A program made the position numbers and the translations under genes. The notes under the pieces were generated by a model. It saw nothing but the letters and a program-made list of their open reading frames with translations, was not told where the DNA came from and searched no databases. Positions 1 to 8,710 of a stretch of DNA of 64,000 bases are shown one piece after another. Source of the stretch: JAGXFP01 sp039714535 (GTDB taxonomy: Bacteria > Desulfobacterota > Desulfobulbia > Desulfobulbales > JAGXFP01); the NCBI GenBank assembly GCA_039714535.1, contig JBDLJC010000009.1, positions 20,391 through 84,390 on the forward strand. The letters are read 5' to 3'. How positions within the stretch are numbered: the stretch's first letter is position 1; each line of letters begins with the position of its first letter.

Positions 1-158
1 AGGATGATCAGGTCCGGCCTTTTTGCTCTGACCGCAGCAGCAGCTTTTTCTCCTGAGTTGATACCGGTTGTACTGAAGCCGTTATACTGGAGATTGTATG
101 AGATAAGTTCTAGTATATCCTCCTCATCTTCAATAATCAGGATGTGTTCATTCGCCAA
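1..158 (-). CDS. Response regulator, N-terminal receiver fragment (cut by window edge)
   Basis: Read on the minus strand from position 158, a TTG start gives a frame that stays open to the window edge, about 52 residues. The protein begins LANEHILIIEDEEDILELIS (the initiator TTG read as L), the beta1-alpha1 opening of a CheY-like receiver with the acidic pair that binds Mg2+. It runs to RPDLII, just before the phospho-accepting Asp, which lies outside the window. An AAAGGGG ribosome-binding site sits 7-8 bases upstream of the TTG. The pattern suits a PhoB/OmpR-type transcriptional regulator, but the output domain is not visible, so the class cannot be fixed. Confidence 0.7.
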   Translation of the reverse strand, partial: MANEHILIIEDEEDILELISYNLQYNGFSTTGINSGEKAAAAVRAKRPDLII

Positions 159-579
159 AATTAATCCCCTTTATAGACTCCCTAGTTTACAGAATCTACC
201 CACTACTCATTATGGTTTCCGAATAGACTACCAGACTAGGGACAGGATAGGTCAAAGAAAAACTGGATTAAAGATGTACGGCATAAGCCTAAATAAAGCT
301 GGCTTAAAATAAGTTTACTGACATGCAACCACAGTCAACATATTTCCAAAACATCTTGGCTGTCCCGTATTGTAGATAGCCCGCCATCAAGCACGAATAT
401 GAAGTCAGTTTCAGAGTTAAGATATCAGTACTCAGATTAAAAAGCAGGATTATAAGCTGAATTTCAGCTGAGCACACGAATTAGTTAGATGGTTTGACGG
501 CTTGATTTTCAATGAAACTGGTATTATGTTCTTCCCCTCTGAAAAAATCGTAAAAAACTTAATTCTCAAGGAGATATAG
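159..579. other. Intergenic stretch between divergent genes
   Basis: About 420 bases separate the divergent response regulator and the cyclophilin gene. The stretch is A+T-rich compared with its neighbours and should hold promoters for both. I see no RNA gene, repeat or convincing -35/-10 pair. At its right end a strong AAGGAGATATAG ribosome-binding site serves the cyclophilin. Confidence 0.5.
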
Positions 580-1098
580 ATGAGTGACCAGAATGAATTA
601 ATAGCTGTTTTTGACACCGGCAAAGGTAAGATCAGGGTTAAATTGTTTGCCGATCGGGTTCCCTATACCATCGCCAACTTTGTTAATCTGGCCAACCGGG
701 GTTTTTATAATGACCGCAATTTCCATCGGGTCATCGCCGATTTCATGATCCAGGGCGGCTGTCCCAACGGTAATGGCATGGGTGGCCCCGGCTACACATT
801 TGCCGATGAGTTTGACTCCGAATTACGGCACGATAAACCCGGAATTCTTTCCATGGCCAACGCCGGCCCCAATACCAACGGCAGTCAGTTTTTCATTACC
901 CATGTTCCGACTGCCTGGCTGGACGGTAAGCATTCGGTGTTTGGTGAGGTCGAGTCTGATAGCGATATGGATGTGGTTAACGCCATTGCCCAGGGCGATG
1001 CCCTTACTTCGGTAAGTATTGAGGGTGATGCCACGGCCTTGCTGGAAAAATGTGCGGACAAGGTTGCCGAGTGGAACAAGGTCTTGGATAACGCCTAG
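580..1098 (+). CDS. ppiB: Cyclophilin-type peptidyl-prolyl cis-trans isomerase
   Basis: A 172-residue single-domain cyclophilin that would catalyse cis-trans isomerisation of Xaa-Pro bonds. The signature is clear: NFHRVIADFMIQGG carries the catalytic Arg (FHR), followed by GPGYTFADEF, then the NGSQFFIT and WLDGKHSVFG motifs of the substrate groove. There is no signal peptide, so it is cytoplasmic (PpiB-like rather than periplasmic PpiA). The ATG is preceded by a near-ideal AAGGAGATATAG site. The C-terminus extends about 25 residues beyond the usual end with a charged helix. The gene stands alone and ends at a hairpin terminator shared with the convergent ygiQ. Confidence 0.93.
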   Translation: MSDQNELIAVFDTGKGKIRVKLFADRVPYTIANFVNLANRGFYNDRNFHRVIADFMIQGGCPNGNGMGGPGYTFADEFDSELRHDKPGILSMANAGPNTNGSQFFITHVPTAWLDGKHSVFGEVESDSDMDVVNAIAQGDALTSVSIEGDATALLEKCADKVAEWNKVLDNA

Positions 1099-1119
1099 TC
1101 CGAAAAAACAATTATACTT

Positions 1120-2895
1120 CTATTTGCGCCGGCCGGGATTTTTCCTGGCCGGTTTTTTTTGGGCCTGCCGAGGTTGCTTATCCCGTCCGCTTTTGACGGT
1201 GATACTCTCCAGAGCTTTTCTTTGTTGGCGGCGAGCGGTTGCCCCTTTGGCTACCTTGATCTTGCGGCCGTCCCGGTCCAGCCCGGTTACAAACATGGCG
1301 GTGGAGATAGTACCAGGGGTTGGGGTGAAATCCTGGAACTGCCTGACCTCCAGCCCTAGTTTTTTCACCTTTACTGCTAGACTCTTCATATCGGCCTCGG
1401 AGCACCCCGGATGAGAGGCAATAAAGTACGAGACAAAATGCGGTTTTCGAGCACCGGCCAGCTGTCGGCACCGGTCAAGGAATTTTCCCAGCAGCCTGCC
1501 GCCAGGTTTATGCATCAGCCGCAGGACCTTATCCTCGGTATGTTCCGGGGCAATCTTCATGGCGCCCGGCAGATGTTTGTCGATCAGCCTTTTTAACAGC
1601 TTCGGGGTTTTCAGCAATAGTTCCATTCGCAGGCCGGATGAAATATGGAGATGCTTGACCCCACCAATCTGTTCGCAGCTGGTGAGTAAATCCAGAAAAC
1701 GATCTTCATCAATTTCCAGGTTCTTGCATAGGTTCGGGGAAAAACAATCATGTTTGCGGCAATCTTTGATTCGGCAGGAGGTGGCAAACAAGTTAGCCGT
1801 AGGGCCGCCCAGGTCACTGATCGTGCCTTTGAAGTGGCTGCTTTCGGCAAGTTCTTTTACTTCTGCGGTAATCGACTTCAGGGAACGACTGGTTACCACC
1901 GGCCCCTGATGGCGGGTGATGGCACAGAAGGAACAGTTCCCTGAGCAGCCGCGGACGATGGTCACCGAATCTTTAACCATCCGCCAGGCCGGAACATCGC
2001 CGGAATCTGGATGGGGAGCGCGCTGAAAAGGTAAGCGGTACAACCGATCCAGCTCTTCTGCCTCCAGAGTGGGGGCGGGCCGGTTCTGCCAGATATACAT
2101 GGCCTGCTGTTTCTGGCTGAGCGGCTGAGTGGACAGGGCCCGGGCATGTTTATCGATGGTTAACTCTGCGTCCATGAAGTTGGCGGAATTTCCAGCGATA
2201 TCCTGCCATGATGGCAAAACCAGTGAATCCTCTCTTGTCGATCGTTCCTGGAATTCCTTCTCGGTTAATCTTTCGCAGGTGCCGGCGATGCCCGATAGGG
2301 ATTCGTTATCGCCCAACCGCTCAGCGACGGTCAATATGGCTCTTTCGCCCATGCCGAAGACCAGCAGGTCCGCTTTGGCATCGGTCAGCACCGAGGCCCG
2401 GAGCCGGTTCTGCTGGTAATCGTAATGAACAAAACGGCGCAGGGACGCCTCCAGGCCGCCGAGGATTATCGGCACTCCCGGGCAGGCCTCCTTGGCCAGA
2501 ATAGTGTAACGGATGGCGGCCCGGTCCGGTCGCCGTCTTTCCTGCTTAGTCTTAATCTTGGCCCAATAGGGATTGCCATCTGGTGAGTATGTATCCTGGT
2601 CGCGGACCTTGGCATTGCCGGTGTAATTGGCGACTATCGAGTCAAGGTTGCCACCGGTGATCCCGAAGAACAGGCGTGGGGCGCCAAATTCCTTGAAATC
2701 CCGGCTGTCCTGATGGCGGGGTTGGGCCAGGACCGCCACCTTGAAGCCGTGGGCCTCCAGCCATCGGCCAATGAGAGAGATACCGAAAGACGGATGGTCG
2801 ACATAGGCATCGCCGGTGACCAGCACCACATCGGGACGGTCCCAGCCCCTGGCAAGCATCTCTTTCCGGTTGGTTGGTAAAAAATTATTATCCAT
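1120..2895 (-). CDS. ygiQ: YgiQ-family radical SAM protein
   Basis: A 591-residue protein of the UPF0313/YgiQ family of radical SAM enzymes, whose substrate is unknown. The N-terminal third (RPDVVLVTGDAYVDHPSFG) is the B12-binding-like Rossmann region of the family, and the radical SAM cysteine triad CxxxCxxC lies near residue 315 in RGCSGNCSFC. The C-terminus is a lysine/arginine-rich tail after the core, typical of the family and probably a nucleic-acid or membrane contact. Length and domain order match full-length members. It is monocistronic, with a 72-base gap to the upstream diguanylate cyclase gene. Confidence 0.9.
   Translation of the reverse strand: MDNNFLPTNRKEMLARGWDRPDVVLVTGDAYVDHPSFGISLIGRWLEAHGFKVAVLAQPRHQDSRDFKEFGAPRLFFGITGGNLDSIVANYTGNAKVRDQDTYSPDGNPYWAKIKTKQERRRPDRAAIRYTILAKEACPGVPIILGGLEASLRRFVHYDYQQNRLRASVLTDAKADLLVFGMGERAILTVAERLGDNESLSGIAGTCERLTEKEFQERSTREDSLVLPSWQDIAGNSANFMDAELTIDKHARALSTQPLSQKQQAMYIWQNRPAPTLEAEELDRLYRLPFQRAPHPDSGDVPAWRMVKDSVTIVRGCSGNCSFCAITRHQGPVVTSRSLKSITAEVKELAESSHFKGTISDLGGPTANLFATSCRIKDCRKHDCFSPNLCKNLEIDEDRFLDLLTSCEQIGGVKHLHISSGLRMELLLKTPKLLKRLIDKHLPGAMKIAPEHTEDKVLRLMHKPGGRLLGKFLDRCRQLAGARKPHFVSYFIASHPGCSEADMKSLAVKVKKLGLEVRQFQDFTPTPGTISTAMFVTGLDRDGRKIKVAKGATARRQQRKALESITVKSGRDKQPRQAQKKPARKNPGRRK
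1129..1160 (+). terminator. Rho-independent terminator after ppiB
   Basis: CCGGCCGGGA (1129-1138) pairs with TCCTGGCCGG (1143-1152), with one G-T wobble, followed by eight T. It lies inside the last codons of the convergent ygiQ gene, so the two convergent genes overlap the same structure. Confidence 0.75.
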
Positions 2896-2967
2896 TATGG
2901 GCTGTTATTCCTGACGGAGAAAGTTCATCTTGTTCTTGCGGGATGGCAGTTAGGCGGGGTGGGATGA

Positions 2968-3957
2968 TCAAATGTGGCTGTATTGGCCGGATGTTTTCTT
3001 CTCACGTTTGTTCTCGTACATAAGACTGTCGGCTTTGAGCATCAAATCGTCTATGGAACAGGCTTCGCTGTGGTCGTAGTGGACGGTGCCGATACTAAGC
3101 AGGACCTTGAATTTCCGGTTTTTCCGGCTATTGGCCTTGGCGATTTTCTTTGCCAGCCGTGCCATTACCTTTTCCTCGGTCTTTCTATTGTCATGATCCG
3201 TCATCAGGACAATGAACTCATCGCCACCGACCCGGCCGATGAGTTCAACCTGACGGAAGGTGCGTTTGAGAATTGTTGCCGTCTCTATCAAGGCGCTGTC
3301 GCCCACTTGGTGACCATGGGTGTCGTTGATCCATTTCATATTGTCAAAATCAACGTAAAGCAGGAATATATCATTTTTATTGCGGTGAGCAAGCTTTAGT
3401 TGCCTGTCTGCTATCGCCATGAAACCCCGGCGGTTGAAGAGACCGGTCAGTTCGTCGGTGATAGACAGATGGCGAAGCTGGGCCTCGTAGTTTTTTCGCT
3501 CGGTTATATCATGCATGAACAGGTTGAATTCCTGACGGTCGCCCATTCTGGTCAGGGATACCGCCAGTTCGACCGGCACCTCGAATTCATTCCTGTACAG
3601 GATGGTGGTCTCTATTCTTTTGCCGAAATGATGACCGCGCTCTCCACCCAGAACCTTTTGCAGAAAACCCTGGTGTTTCTTCCTGTGTCTCGGCGGCATG
3701 ATGGAATATATCGGTTTGCCGACAATGTCATCATGACTCCAGCCGCAGAGCAGTTCGGCCTGGCTGGGCCATTCGACTATCAAGCCGCGGTCGTTGACTA
3801 CAACTATGGCGTGGATGGCTGATTCGAGGATTGTTTTAAAGCGGGCGTGGTCCACTTCAAGGAGTGCTACGTTCCGGCGTTGCCCGTTGACTTCCTCTTC
3901 AAGTCTCGCGATAGTCCGTTCCAGATCGTTGTAGGTCGGTTTTTCGACCATTTCCAA
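2968..3957 (-). CDS. PAS-GGDEF diguanylate cyclase
   Basis: A 329-residue cytoplasmic sensor enzyme: a short coiled-coil start (residues 5-45), a PAS domain (about 46-155, ending in the PAC signature HDITERK), then a GGDEF domain. The active-site loop is an intact GRVGGDEF near residue 244, so it should make cyclic di-GMP from two GTP. The product-inhibition site, normally RxxD five residues before the loop, reads RQVE, so feedback inhibition may be weakened. There is no transmembrane segment, so the PAS domain must sense a soluble cue. The gene appears to stand alone. Confidence 0.9.
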   Translation of the reverse strand: MEMVEKPTYNDLERTIARLEEEVNGQRRNVALLEVDHARFKTILESAIHAIVVVNDRGLIVEWPSQAELLCGWSHDDIVGKPIYSIMPPRHRKKHQGFLQKVLGGERGHHFGKRIETTILYRNEFEVPVELAVSLTRMGDRQEFNLFMHDITERKNYEAQLRHLSITDELTGLFNRRGFMAIADRQLKLAHRNKNDIFLLYVDFDNMKWINDTHGHQVGDSALIETATILKRTFRQVELIGRVGGDEFIVLMTDHDNRKTEEKVMARLAKKIAKANSRKNRKFKVLLSIGTVHYDHSEACSIDDLMLKADSLMYENKREKKTSGQYSHI

Positions 3958-4219
3958 TCTCCCCCTGTAATTGGCGATGGTTTAGGGTCACTGCCCCTTT
4001 CCCGAAAACGATTTTCACCAAAAGGTAACTCTTTAATTCGTTAATTTTATGTGTTTGCGAAAAGGAGTGTCAAGTTATATTTCGCAGTGCTTAAATAATT
4101 CCCTATAAGAACCGGGAATTGTTTAAATGCCCTTGCTGGGGAAATTGCTGGGAGTTTGGGGAAAGCTTAAAACGAAGGCGCGCTGTTTGCTGGCCAAGCA
4201 AATGGTCAGGTTGGTGATT

Positions 4220-4879
4220 TCATTTTGCAGAGGATAGCTGGTGGCTTTTTTCCAAGCCGGCCAGCAGGACAAATCGTCCCAATGGCACAACTTCGCAAGG
4301 CATACTTTCCATAAACAGCCGGTTGTCGCAAAGTCCGCCGGAAAGATAGATCTTGTCGGGGGAGCCGGCAAAGCGGTAAGCGTTGATGGCAATGCCTTTA
4401 ACGAAGCTGGCTACGGCTTCTGCTTCGTCGGTGCCGGAGGTAATGGCGTCAAAAATATTGCTGATGCCCAGGACTCCGCAGGTTACGGAAAAGGTTTTGC
4501 TCGGGGTCGGAAGTTTGTTGAAATCGAGGTTGTAGTAGTTCTCCAGCAGCTCGATGGTAAATCCCATTGAGGCGCCGCATTCAGCGTTCCAGCCCATATC
4601 CTGCATTTTGCCGTCCTGATAGCGGATGTACTTGATGTCACGACTGCCGCAATCAAGGAGCAGGTAGCGATCTTCTTCGATCAGCGTTTCACCGCCCCGG
4701 GCCAGGGCGATAAGCTCGTTTACGTAAATATTGCTGAAGCGTTTGCCGTTATGGCCGGTGGCGATATCCACCTTGAAGTTACGCTCAAGATCTTTGGTGG
4801 CCTTTATATAGGGCTGGGGATCCGGGTTGGCCAGATCGAGAAATTTGGAATAGGAAGTGCCGAAGTCCGCCAGAATCAT
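4220..4879 (-). CDS. BadF/HgdC-like ASKHA ATPase (dehydratase/reductase activator family)
   Basis: A 219-residue ASKHA-fold ATPase related to activators of 2-hydroxyacyl-CoA dehydratases and benzoyl-CoA reductases. The phosphate-1 motif DFGTSYSK is at residues 5-12, the second at LLLDCGSRDIK (73-83), and the adenosine motif near YLSGGLCDN. Two cysteines, C101 in NAECGASMG and C134 in SVTCGVLG, match the positions that in HgdC-type activators ligate a [4Fe-4S] cluster between subunits, so I infer an ATP-driven electron-transfer activator. It is shorter than usual (about 260). It overlaps the upstream gene by four bases (ATGA), so the two are translationally coupled. The activated enzyme is not in the window. 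Confidence 0.7.
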   Translation of the reverse strand: MILADFGTSYSKFLDLANPDPQPYIKATKDLERNFKVDIATGHNGKRFSNIYVNELIALARGGETLIEEDRYLLLDCGSRDIKYIRYQDGKMQDMGWNAECGASMGFTIELLENYYNLDFNKLPTPSKTFSVTCGVLGISNIFDAITSGTDEAEAVASFVKGIAINAYRFAGSPDKIYLSGGLCDNRLFMESMPCEVVPLGRFVLLAGLEKSHQLSSAK

Positions 4880-5667
4880 AAGGCCACCCCGGAAAGTTCC
4901 AGAAAGGCCTGGATCTTGGCTTTGGCGCTGCTGCCGGTATTGACATCGATATCAAGGTAGAGGGCATGGGGGTGCTTTCTGGCCAGCAGTCGGGCCAGGG
5001 CCGTCTTGGCACAGAATGACTGGGCGAAGAACACGGTCGGGATGTCGTTATTGACGTGGACCTCCATGATGCTGTCGGCCGGGGTCTTGTTCTCCATACA
5101 TCGGGTCCAGCCGTAAACATGGGTGGTGTCCGGAAACAGGGAGAGGATTGAGAAATCACGGGGCGGCACGCCCCAGAAGCCGACGGTCGGCCGGCAAGGC
5201 GGGGGCGGGTTTTCCTGAATTACCGGTGATTTCACCCGCTCGGTAATGGCCAGAAATTTTTCAGTCATGTCCATTTCGGCCCGGCAGAGCGGATTGCCGA
5301 ATGGTTCATGATCGGTGTTGTTGGTACGGATGATCGGGATGTCCAGGCCATCTTCCAAAACGGTCGCTACATGCAGGGCGCCGTCGCACTTGCCCGGGCC
5401 TACATCAATGATGATTGCGTCAAGTTTCAGATGCATGGCATTCAGGACCACGGTCCGCAGGATCGCACAGTAAACCCTCGGCAGCATGGCTACGGTAGTT
5501 TCCATATCCTTGACCACCAGCATGGCATCCAGATCGAGAATTTCCAGGCGACGCTGGTGCAGGATGCGGATGGTCCCGAGCGGCGGGACCCCGACGATCC
5601 CGACCTTGGACAGCTTCGGATTATTCAGTATTTTACCGGCTTTTTTATCTGGCGTTATAATGTTCAT
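4876..5667 (-). CDS. Conserved protein coupled to the ASKHA ATPase; function unknown
   Basis: A 263-residue protein I do not recognise. Features: an N-terminal alpha/beta stretch (KVGIVGVPPLGTIRIL), a central IIIDVGPGKCDGALHVATVL segment, and six cysteines spread along the chain (in VYCAI, GKCDG, PLCRA, PPCRP, TRCME and SFCAK) without a standard ferredoxin spacing. No signal peptide or membrane segment. It is the first gene of a two-gene unit, overlapping the BadF-like ATPase by four bases, which suggests a partner or substrate of that activator. The C-terminal part (HVNNDIPTVFFAQSFCAKTALARLL) could be a small nucleotide-binding domain, but this is a guess. Confidence 0.55.
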   Translation of the reverse strand: MNIITPDKKAGKILNNPKLSKVGIVGVPPLGTIRILHQRRLEILDLDAMLVVKDMETTVAMLPRVYCAILRTVVLNAMHLKLDAIIIDVGPGKCDGALHVATVLEDGLDIPIIRTNNTDHEPFGNPLCRAEMDMTEKFLAITERVKSPVIQENPPPPCRPTVGFWGVPPRDFSILSLFPDTTHVYGWTRCMENKTPADSIMEVHVNNDIPTVFFAQSFCAKTALARLLARKHPHALYLDIDVNTGSSAKAKIQAFLELSGVAL

Positions 5668-5823
5668 TGCTTAGCTTTATAAGTTAATTTGTCGTCAGCT
5701 AATTACGAGATTATTTAAATTTTAAAACAAGCCAATCCCTCTAAAATAAGGAGTTAGGATAGCGACTTGGGATCCTACGTTTATCTGCATACTGCAATTC
5801 GGGGAGTTGTGCTCTCTATTCAA

Positions 5824-6912
5824 TCAAATGGGTTTATTGCTCTGGCGGTTGATCATCAGAAAACCGAGGCTGCCGGTCAAGAGATGAACAGACCATGAGG
5901 CAATGGGGGGGCTGAGGTTGTAGGCATGGATCATTGCCTGGGCCGTGCTCCACCAACCCCAGGCAATGAAGGCCATAATACAGCTGATCGGGATGGCCAG
6001 AGAAAGATCATGCTGCCAGCGCCGGTTGGCGGTCATCAATATCGGGAGCCCCAGCAGAACCAGAGGGATACCTAGAAAAATATAGGACAGGCGGCGATGC
6101 AGATTCTGCCAGGCGGTCCGGTCGGGATCCCGATTCTGCAGGACGGCCTCCAGGTGGTCTGAAATAGACGCCTCTTCACCCTGATATTCAGGAATAAAAA
6201 AATCATTCGGTTGGTCCGGCAGAGGCATTTTATATTCGGCAAAACTCTGGAGATTATAGCGGCCGTCCTGGCCAATGGTTTTGAGCTGCCCGTTGTGGAA
6301 GGACCAGACCCCGTTTTGGCATGAGGCCGTCTTGGCGGTGATTTGCAGCCTTAGCCCGTAGGTTGTTGCATCCCAAGCCAGATAATTGAAGCTGGCAAAG
6401 GTTTCTTCACTTTTTGCTGCTGTCTCGAAAGAATATATGCCCTCTTTGCCTTTAAAGAAAACCTTGCCATTCCGGACGATTCCCTGAGATTTGCTCTTTT
6501 TTACCTCTTCATACCAGATCCGATTGGTTTCCTTGGTGGTGCTGGGTACTAGCCATTCTCCGGCCAGCAGGGCCAGGATTGTAAAAAAGAAGGTGGCGAT
6601 CAAGATCGGAGTGAGGATTCTTCTCGCGCTCAAACCGCCGGCCTCAAGGGCCATGAATTCCCGGTTCTGGTTCATGACCCCGAGGGTAATGACCCCAGCT
6701 AATAACAGACAGACCGGCAGTAGCTGGTCGACGATCAGCGGTATTTTGAGGAGTAGGTATTTGGCTGTCAGCGTCGCAGATTTGCCAGCCTCGATAAAAT
6801 TATCAATTTTCTCAAAAAAATCGACCAGCAGATAGATGGTGATCAAAGAACTGATTACCATGGCCAGGTTTCTGGTGAACTGGGAAAATATGTAGCGATA
6901 GAGCAGACTCAT
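5824..6912 (-). CDS. lptG: LPS export permease LptG
   Basis: A 362-residue YjgP/YjgQ-family permease of the LptB2FG transporter that extracts lipopolysaccharide from the inner membrane. It has the family layout: an N-terminal SLLYRYIFSQF start, three transmembrane helices, a periplasmic beta-jellyroll (about residues 130-255) and three C-terminal helices (IFLGIPLVLLGLPI; CIMAFIAWGWWS; LLTGSLGFLMI). It follows lptF with a four-base overlap. Assignment as LptG rather than LptF rests on order and length, since the two paralogues are similar. lptB, lptC and lptA are not in the window. Confidence 0.88.
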   Translation of the reverse strand: MSLLYRYIFSQFTRNLAMVISSLITIYLLVDFFEKIDNFIEAGKSATLTAKYLLLKIPLIVDQLLPVCLLLAGVITLGVMNQNREFMALEAGGLSARRILTPILIATFFFTILALLAGEWLVPSTTKETNRIWYEEVKKSKSQGIVRNGKVFFKGKEGIYSFETAAKSEETFASFNYLAWDATTYGLRLQITAKTASCQNGVWSFHNGQLKTIGQDGRYNLQSFAEYKMPLPDQPNDFFIPEYQGEEASISDHLEAVLQNRDPDRTAWQNLHRRLSYIFLGIPLVLLGLPILMTANRRWQHDLSLAIPISCIMAFIAWGWWSTAQAMIHAYNLSPPIASWSVHLLTGSLGFLMINRQSNKPI

Positions 6913-8123
6913 CTTTTAAGTTTCCCCGTGGCCTCTTTGGCCAAACTGATAAATGCTGAAATATGATCCGTCAGTTTATCAAAGATTTTAACGGAATTTT
7001 CCCGGGCGGCGGTGCGGATAATGAGCAAGGTCAAAATTCCGAAAATAAGGTTGGGCCCCCACATCACCGGGCCAATCACCATTCCCGAAGTTTCGGCTAT
7101 CGATTTGGCAAAAGAAAGCATAATGTAGTAGATGAAAAAGAAGAAAAGCCCCAAAGGTAGCCCCGCTTTGCTTCGGCCCGGTTTGGACTGGAGGGCCAGG
7201 GGCAGGGCCAGGATGGTCAGGATCAAGCACCCCACCGGCAGGGCGAAGCGTTTGTGGAATTCAATGATCAAACTGATGCTGACGCCCAATAAATGGCTTT
7301 TGCGGCGAGGGTCTTTTGCGGAGCCGGCAGTGGTTTTAAGTTCTGCGGCCCAGGCAAGAAGTTCGGCCGGTGAGAGCTCCTTCTTATGCCCCTCTTGCAT
7401 CGGCGCACCGGGAGTAAGGGGTAGTTGTAAATTATAGCCGCCGAAACGGATAGTCTGGCTGACATCGGAACCGTTGCGGTGGATGGTGCCATCCCTAAGG
7501 ACCAGATTAACCGTCATCTTGTCGAGATCGGCGTCAAGACTGCCGCTTTGGGCTATGATGGTTAAAGGGGTTTGCCGGTCCCTTTGGTCGGAGATAAAGA
7601 CCCCCTGCCATTGGCCGGTCTGCTTGTCGATTCGGTCCACATAAACGACCACATCCTTGATGCTGTCGCTGAATTCCTTGGCCTGGACACCTTGCTCAAT
7701 CTTCTCTCTGGCCAATTGGTAGAAAGTCTGTTTCAGGGCCACGCTGCTTTTGGGGATTAGCATGGTTGAGGCGAGGGCGGTGAGACCTGTGGTGAAAAGG
7801 GCGACGATGACAACCGGGATAAGCAGGCGGTAAATACCGATTCCGGCGGCTTTTAAGGCCAGGATCTCATTGTCGCCGGTCATGCGGGTAAAAGCGATGA
7901 TCACCCCGAGAGTACTGGCCATGGGGATGGAGAAGAGCAGCAGGCTGGGCAACAGATAGATGCTGATCCTGCTAAAATCAGCAAAACCGATGCCGAAACT
8001 GAAGATGATGTCCAGTAACGAAGACAGCTTGCCCAGAAAGAGGATCGCGTTTATTATCAGCAGGCTGGCAAAGAAGGGGCCGAGAATTTCTGCGGTCAGA
8101 TATGCGTAAAGTAGGATGGGCAT
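6909..8123 (-). CDS. lptF: LPS export permease LptF
   Basis: A 404-residue partner of LptG in the LPS transporter. The N-terminus (MPILLYAYLTAEILGPFFA) leads into three membrane helices with a cytoplasmic loop that contains the family stretch GDNEILALKAAGI, the coupling helix that contacts LptB. A periplasmic jellyroll follows (about 140-265), then three helices. The C-terminal tail adds about 30 charged residues. It is first in the lptF-lptG unit, and crcB lies 37 bases upstream on the same strand, so all three may be co-transcribed. Confidence 0.88.
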   Translation of the reverse strand: MPILLYAYLTAEILGPFFASLLIINAILFLGKLSSLLDIIFSFGIGFADFSRISIYLLPSLLLFSIPMASTLGVIIAFTRMTGDNEILALKAAGIGIYRLLIPVVIVALFTTGLTALASTMLIPKSSVALKQTFYQLAREKIEQGVQAKEFSDSIKDVVVYVDRIDKQTGQWQGVFISDQRDRQTPLTIIAQSGSLDADLDKMTVNLVLRDGTIHRNGSDVSQTIRFGGYNLQLPLTPGAPMQEGHKKELSPAELLAWAAELKTTAGSAKDPRRKSHLLGVSISLIIEFHKRFALPVGCLILTILALPLALQSKPGRSKAGLPLGLFFFFIYYIMLSFAKSIAETSGMVIGPVMWGPNLIFGILTLLIIRTAARENSVKIFDKLTDHISAFISLAKEATGKLKR

Positions 8124-8160
8124 CAGATTTCTTTGTTAATTTGTCTGGCAGTCGTTAGTT

Positions 8161-8544
8161 TCAGGCTGAGATCAGGTAGCGGCGGGAGACATAGTAGCCG
8201 GCCAGCACCAGGGTTACGCCTATAATATTGCTGATTCCCGTATAAATAAGGGCTGCCTTCCAATCGCCAAGCTTGAATAACTGGGCTGTTTCCCTGGTGA
8301 AGGTTGAAAAAGTTGTAAAGCCGCCCAGGAAGCCGGTGAAGATAAAGAGTCGCCACTCGTTGGTCAGCCGTGACCCTTCAAACAGGCTCCAGAGCAGGCC
8401 GATCAGGAATGAACCCAGCAGGTTTGCCGCCAGGGTGCCGGTCGGGAAAGAGGGTCCGGTCAATCGCTGTACCGTCAGGAACAGGAGATATCGACAAGCG
8501 GCGCCGATGGAGCCGCCGGTCATGACTGCCAGAAGTTTAAGCAT
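8161..8544 (-). CDS. crcB: Fluoride channel CrcB/FluC
   Basis: A 127-residue four-helix protein of the Fluc fluoride exporter family, which works as a dual-topology dimer in the inner membrane. Diagnostic motifs are present: GGSIGAACRY in helix 1, NLLGSFLIGL in helix 2, and TGFLGGFTTFSTFTRE with the phenylalanine/threonine track lining the pore in helix 3. Single-copy crcB implies a homodimer. I looked upstream (8545-8710) for a fluoride riboswitch and did not find its conserved sequence. It precedes lptF by 37 bases. Confidence 0.93.
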   Translation of the reverse strand: MLKLLAVMTGGSIGAACRYLLFLTVQRLTGPSFPTGTLAANLLGSFLIGLLWSLFEGSRLTNEWRLFIFTGFLGGFTTFSTFTRETAQLFKLGDWKAALIYTGISNIIGVTLVLAGYYVSRRYLISA

Positions 8545-8710
8545 AGGTGGTCCCGGTACTTTCCGCTTTGTTGCGAGAGTAGCAGCTGCTGCTGGTCAAA
8601 ATGATAAACAAGTGGTGTAACTTACTATCTTAGGGATATTTATTCAAAAGGATATTTCCCCGCAACCATACAAAAAAAATGCCTCATTAACAAAACGGAA
8701 TCTTTTAATC

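Noticed and set aside
8545..8710. Fluoride riboswitch in front of crcB
   Set aside because: The conserved riboswitch sequence is not present in this stretch.
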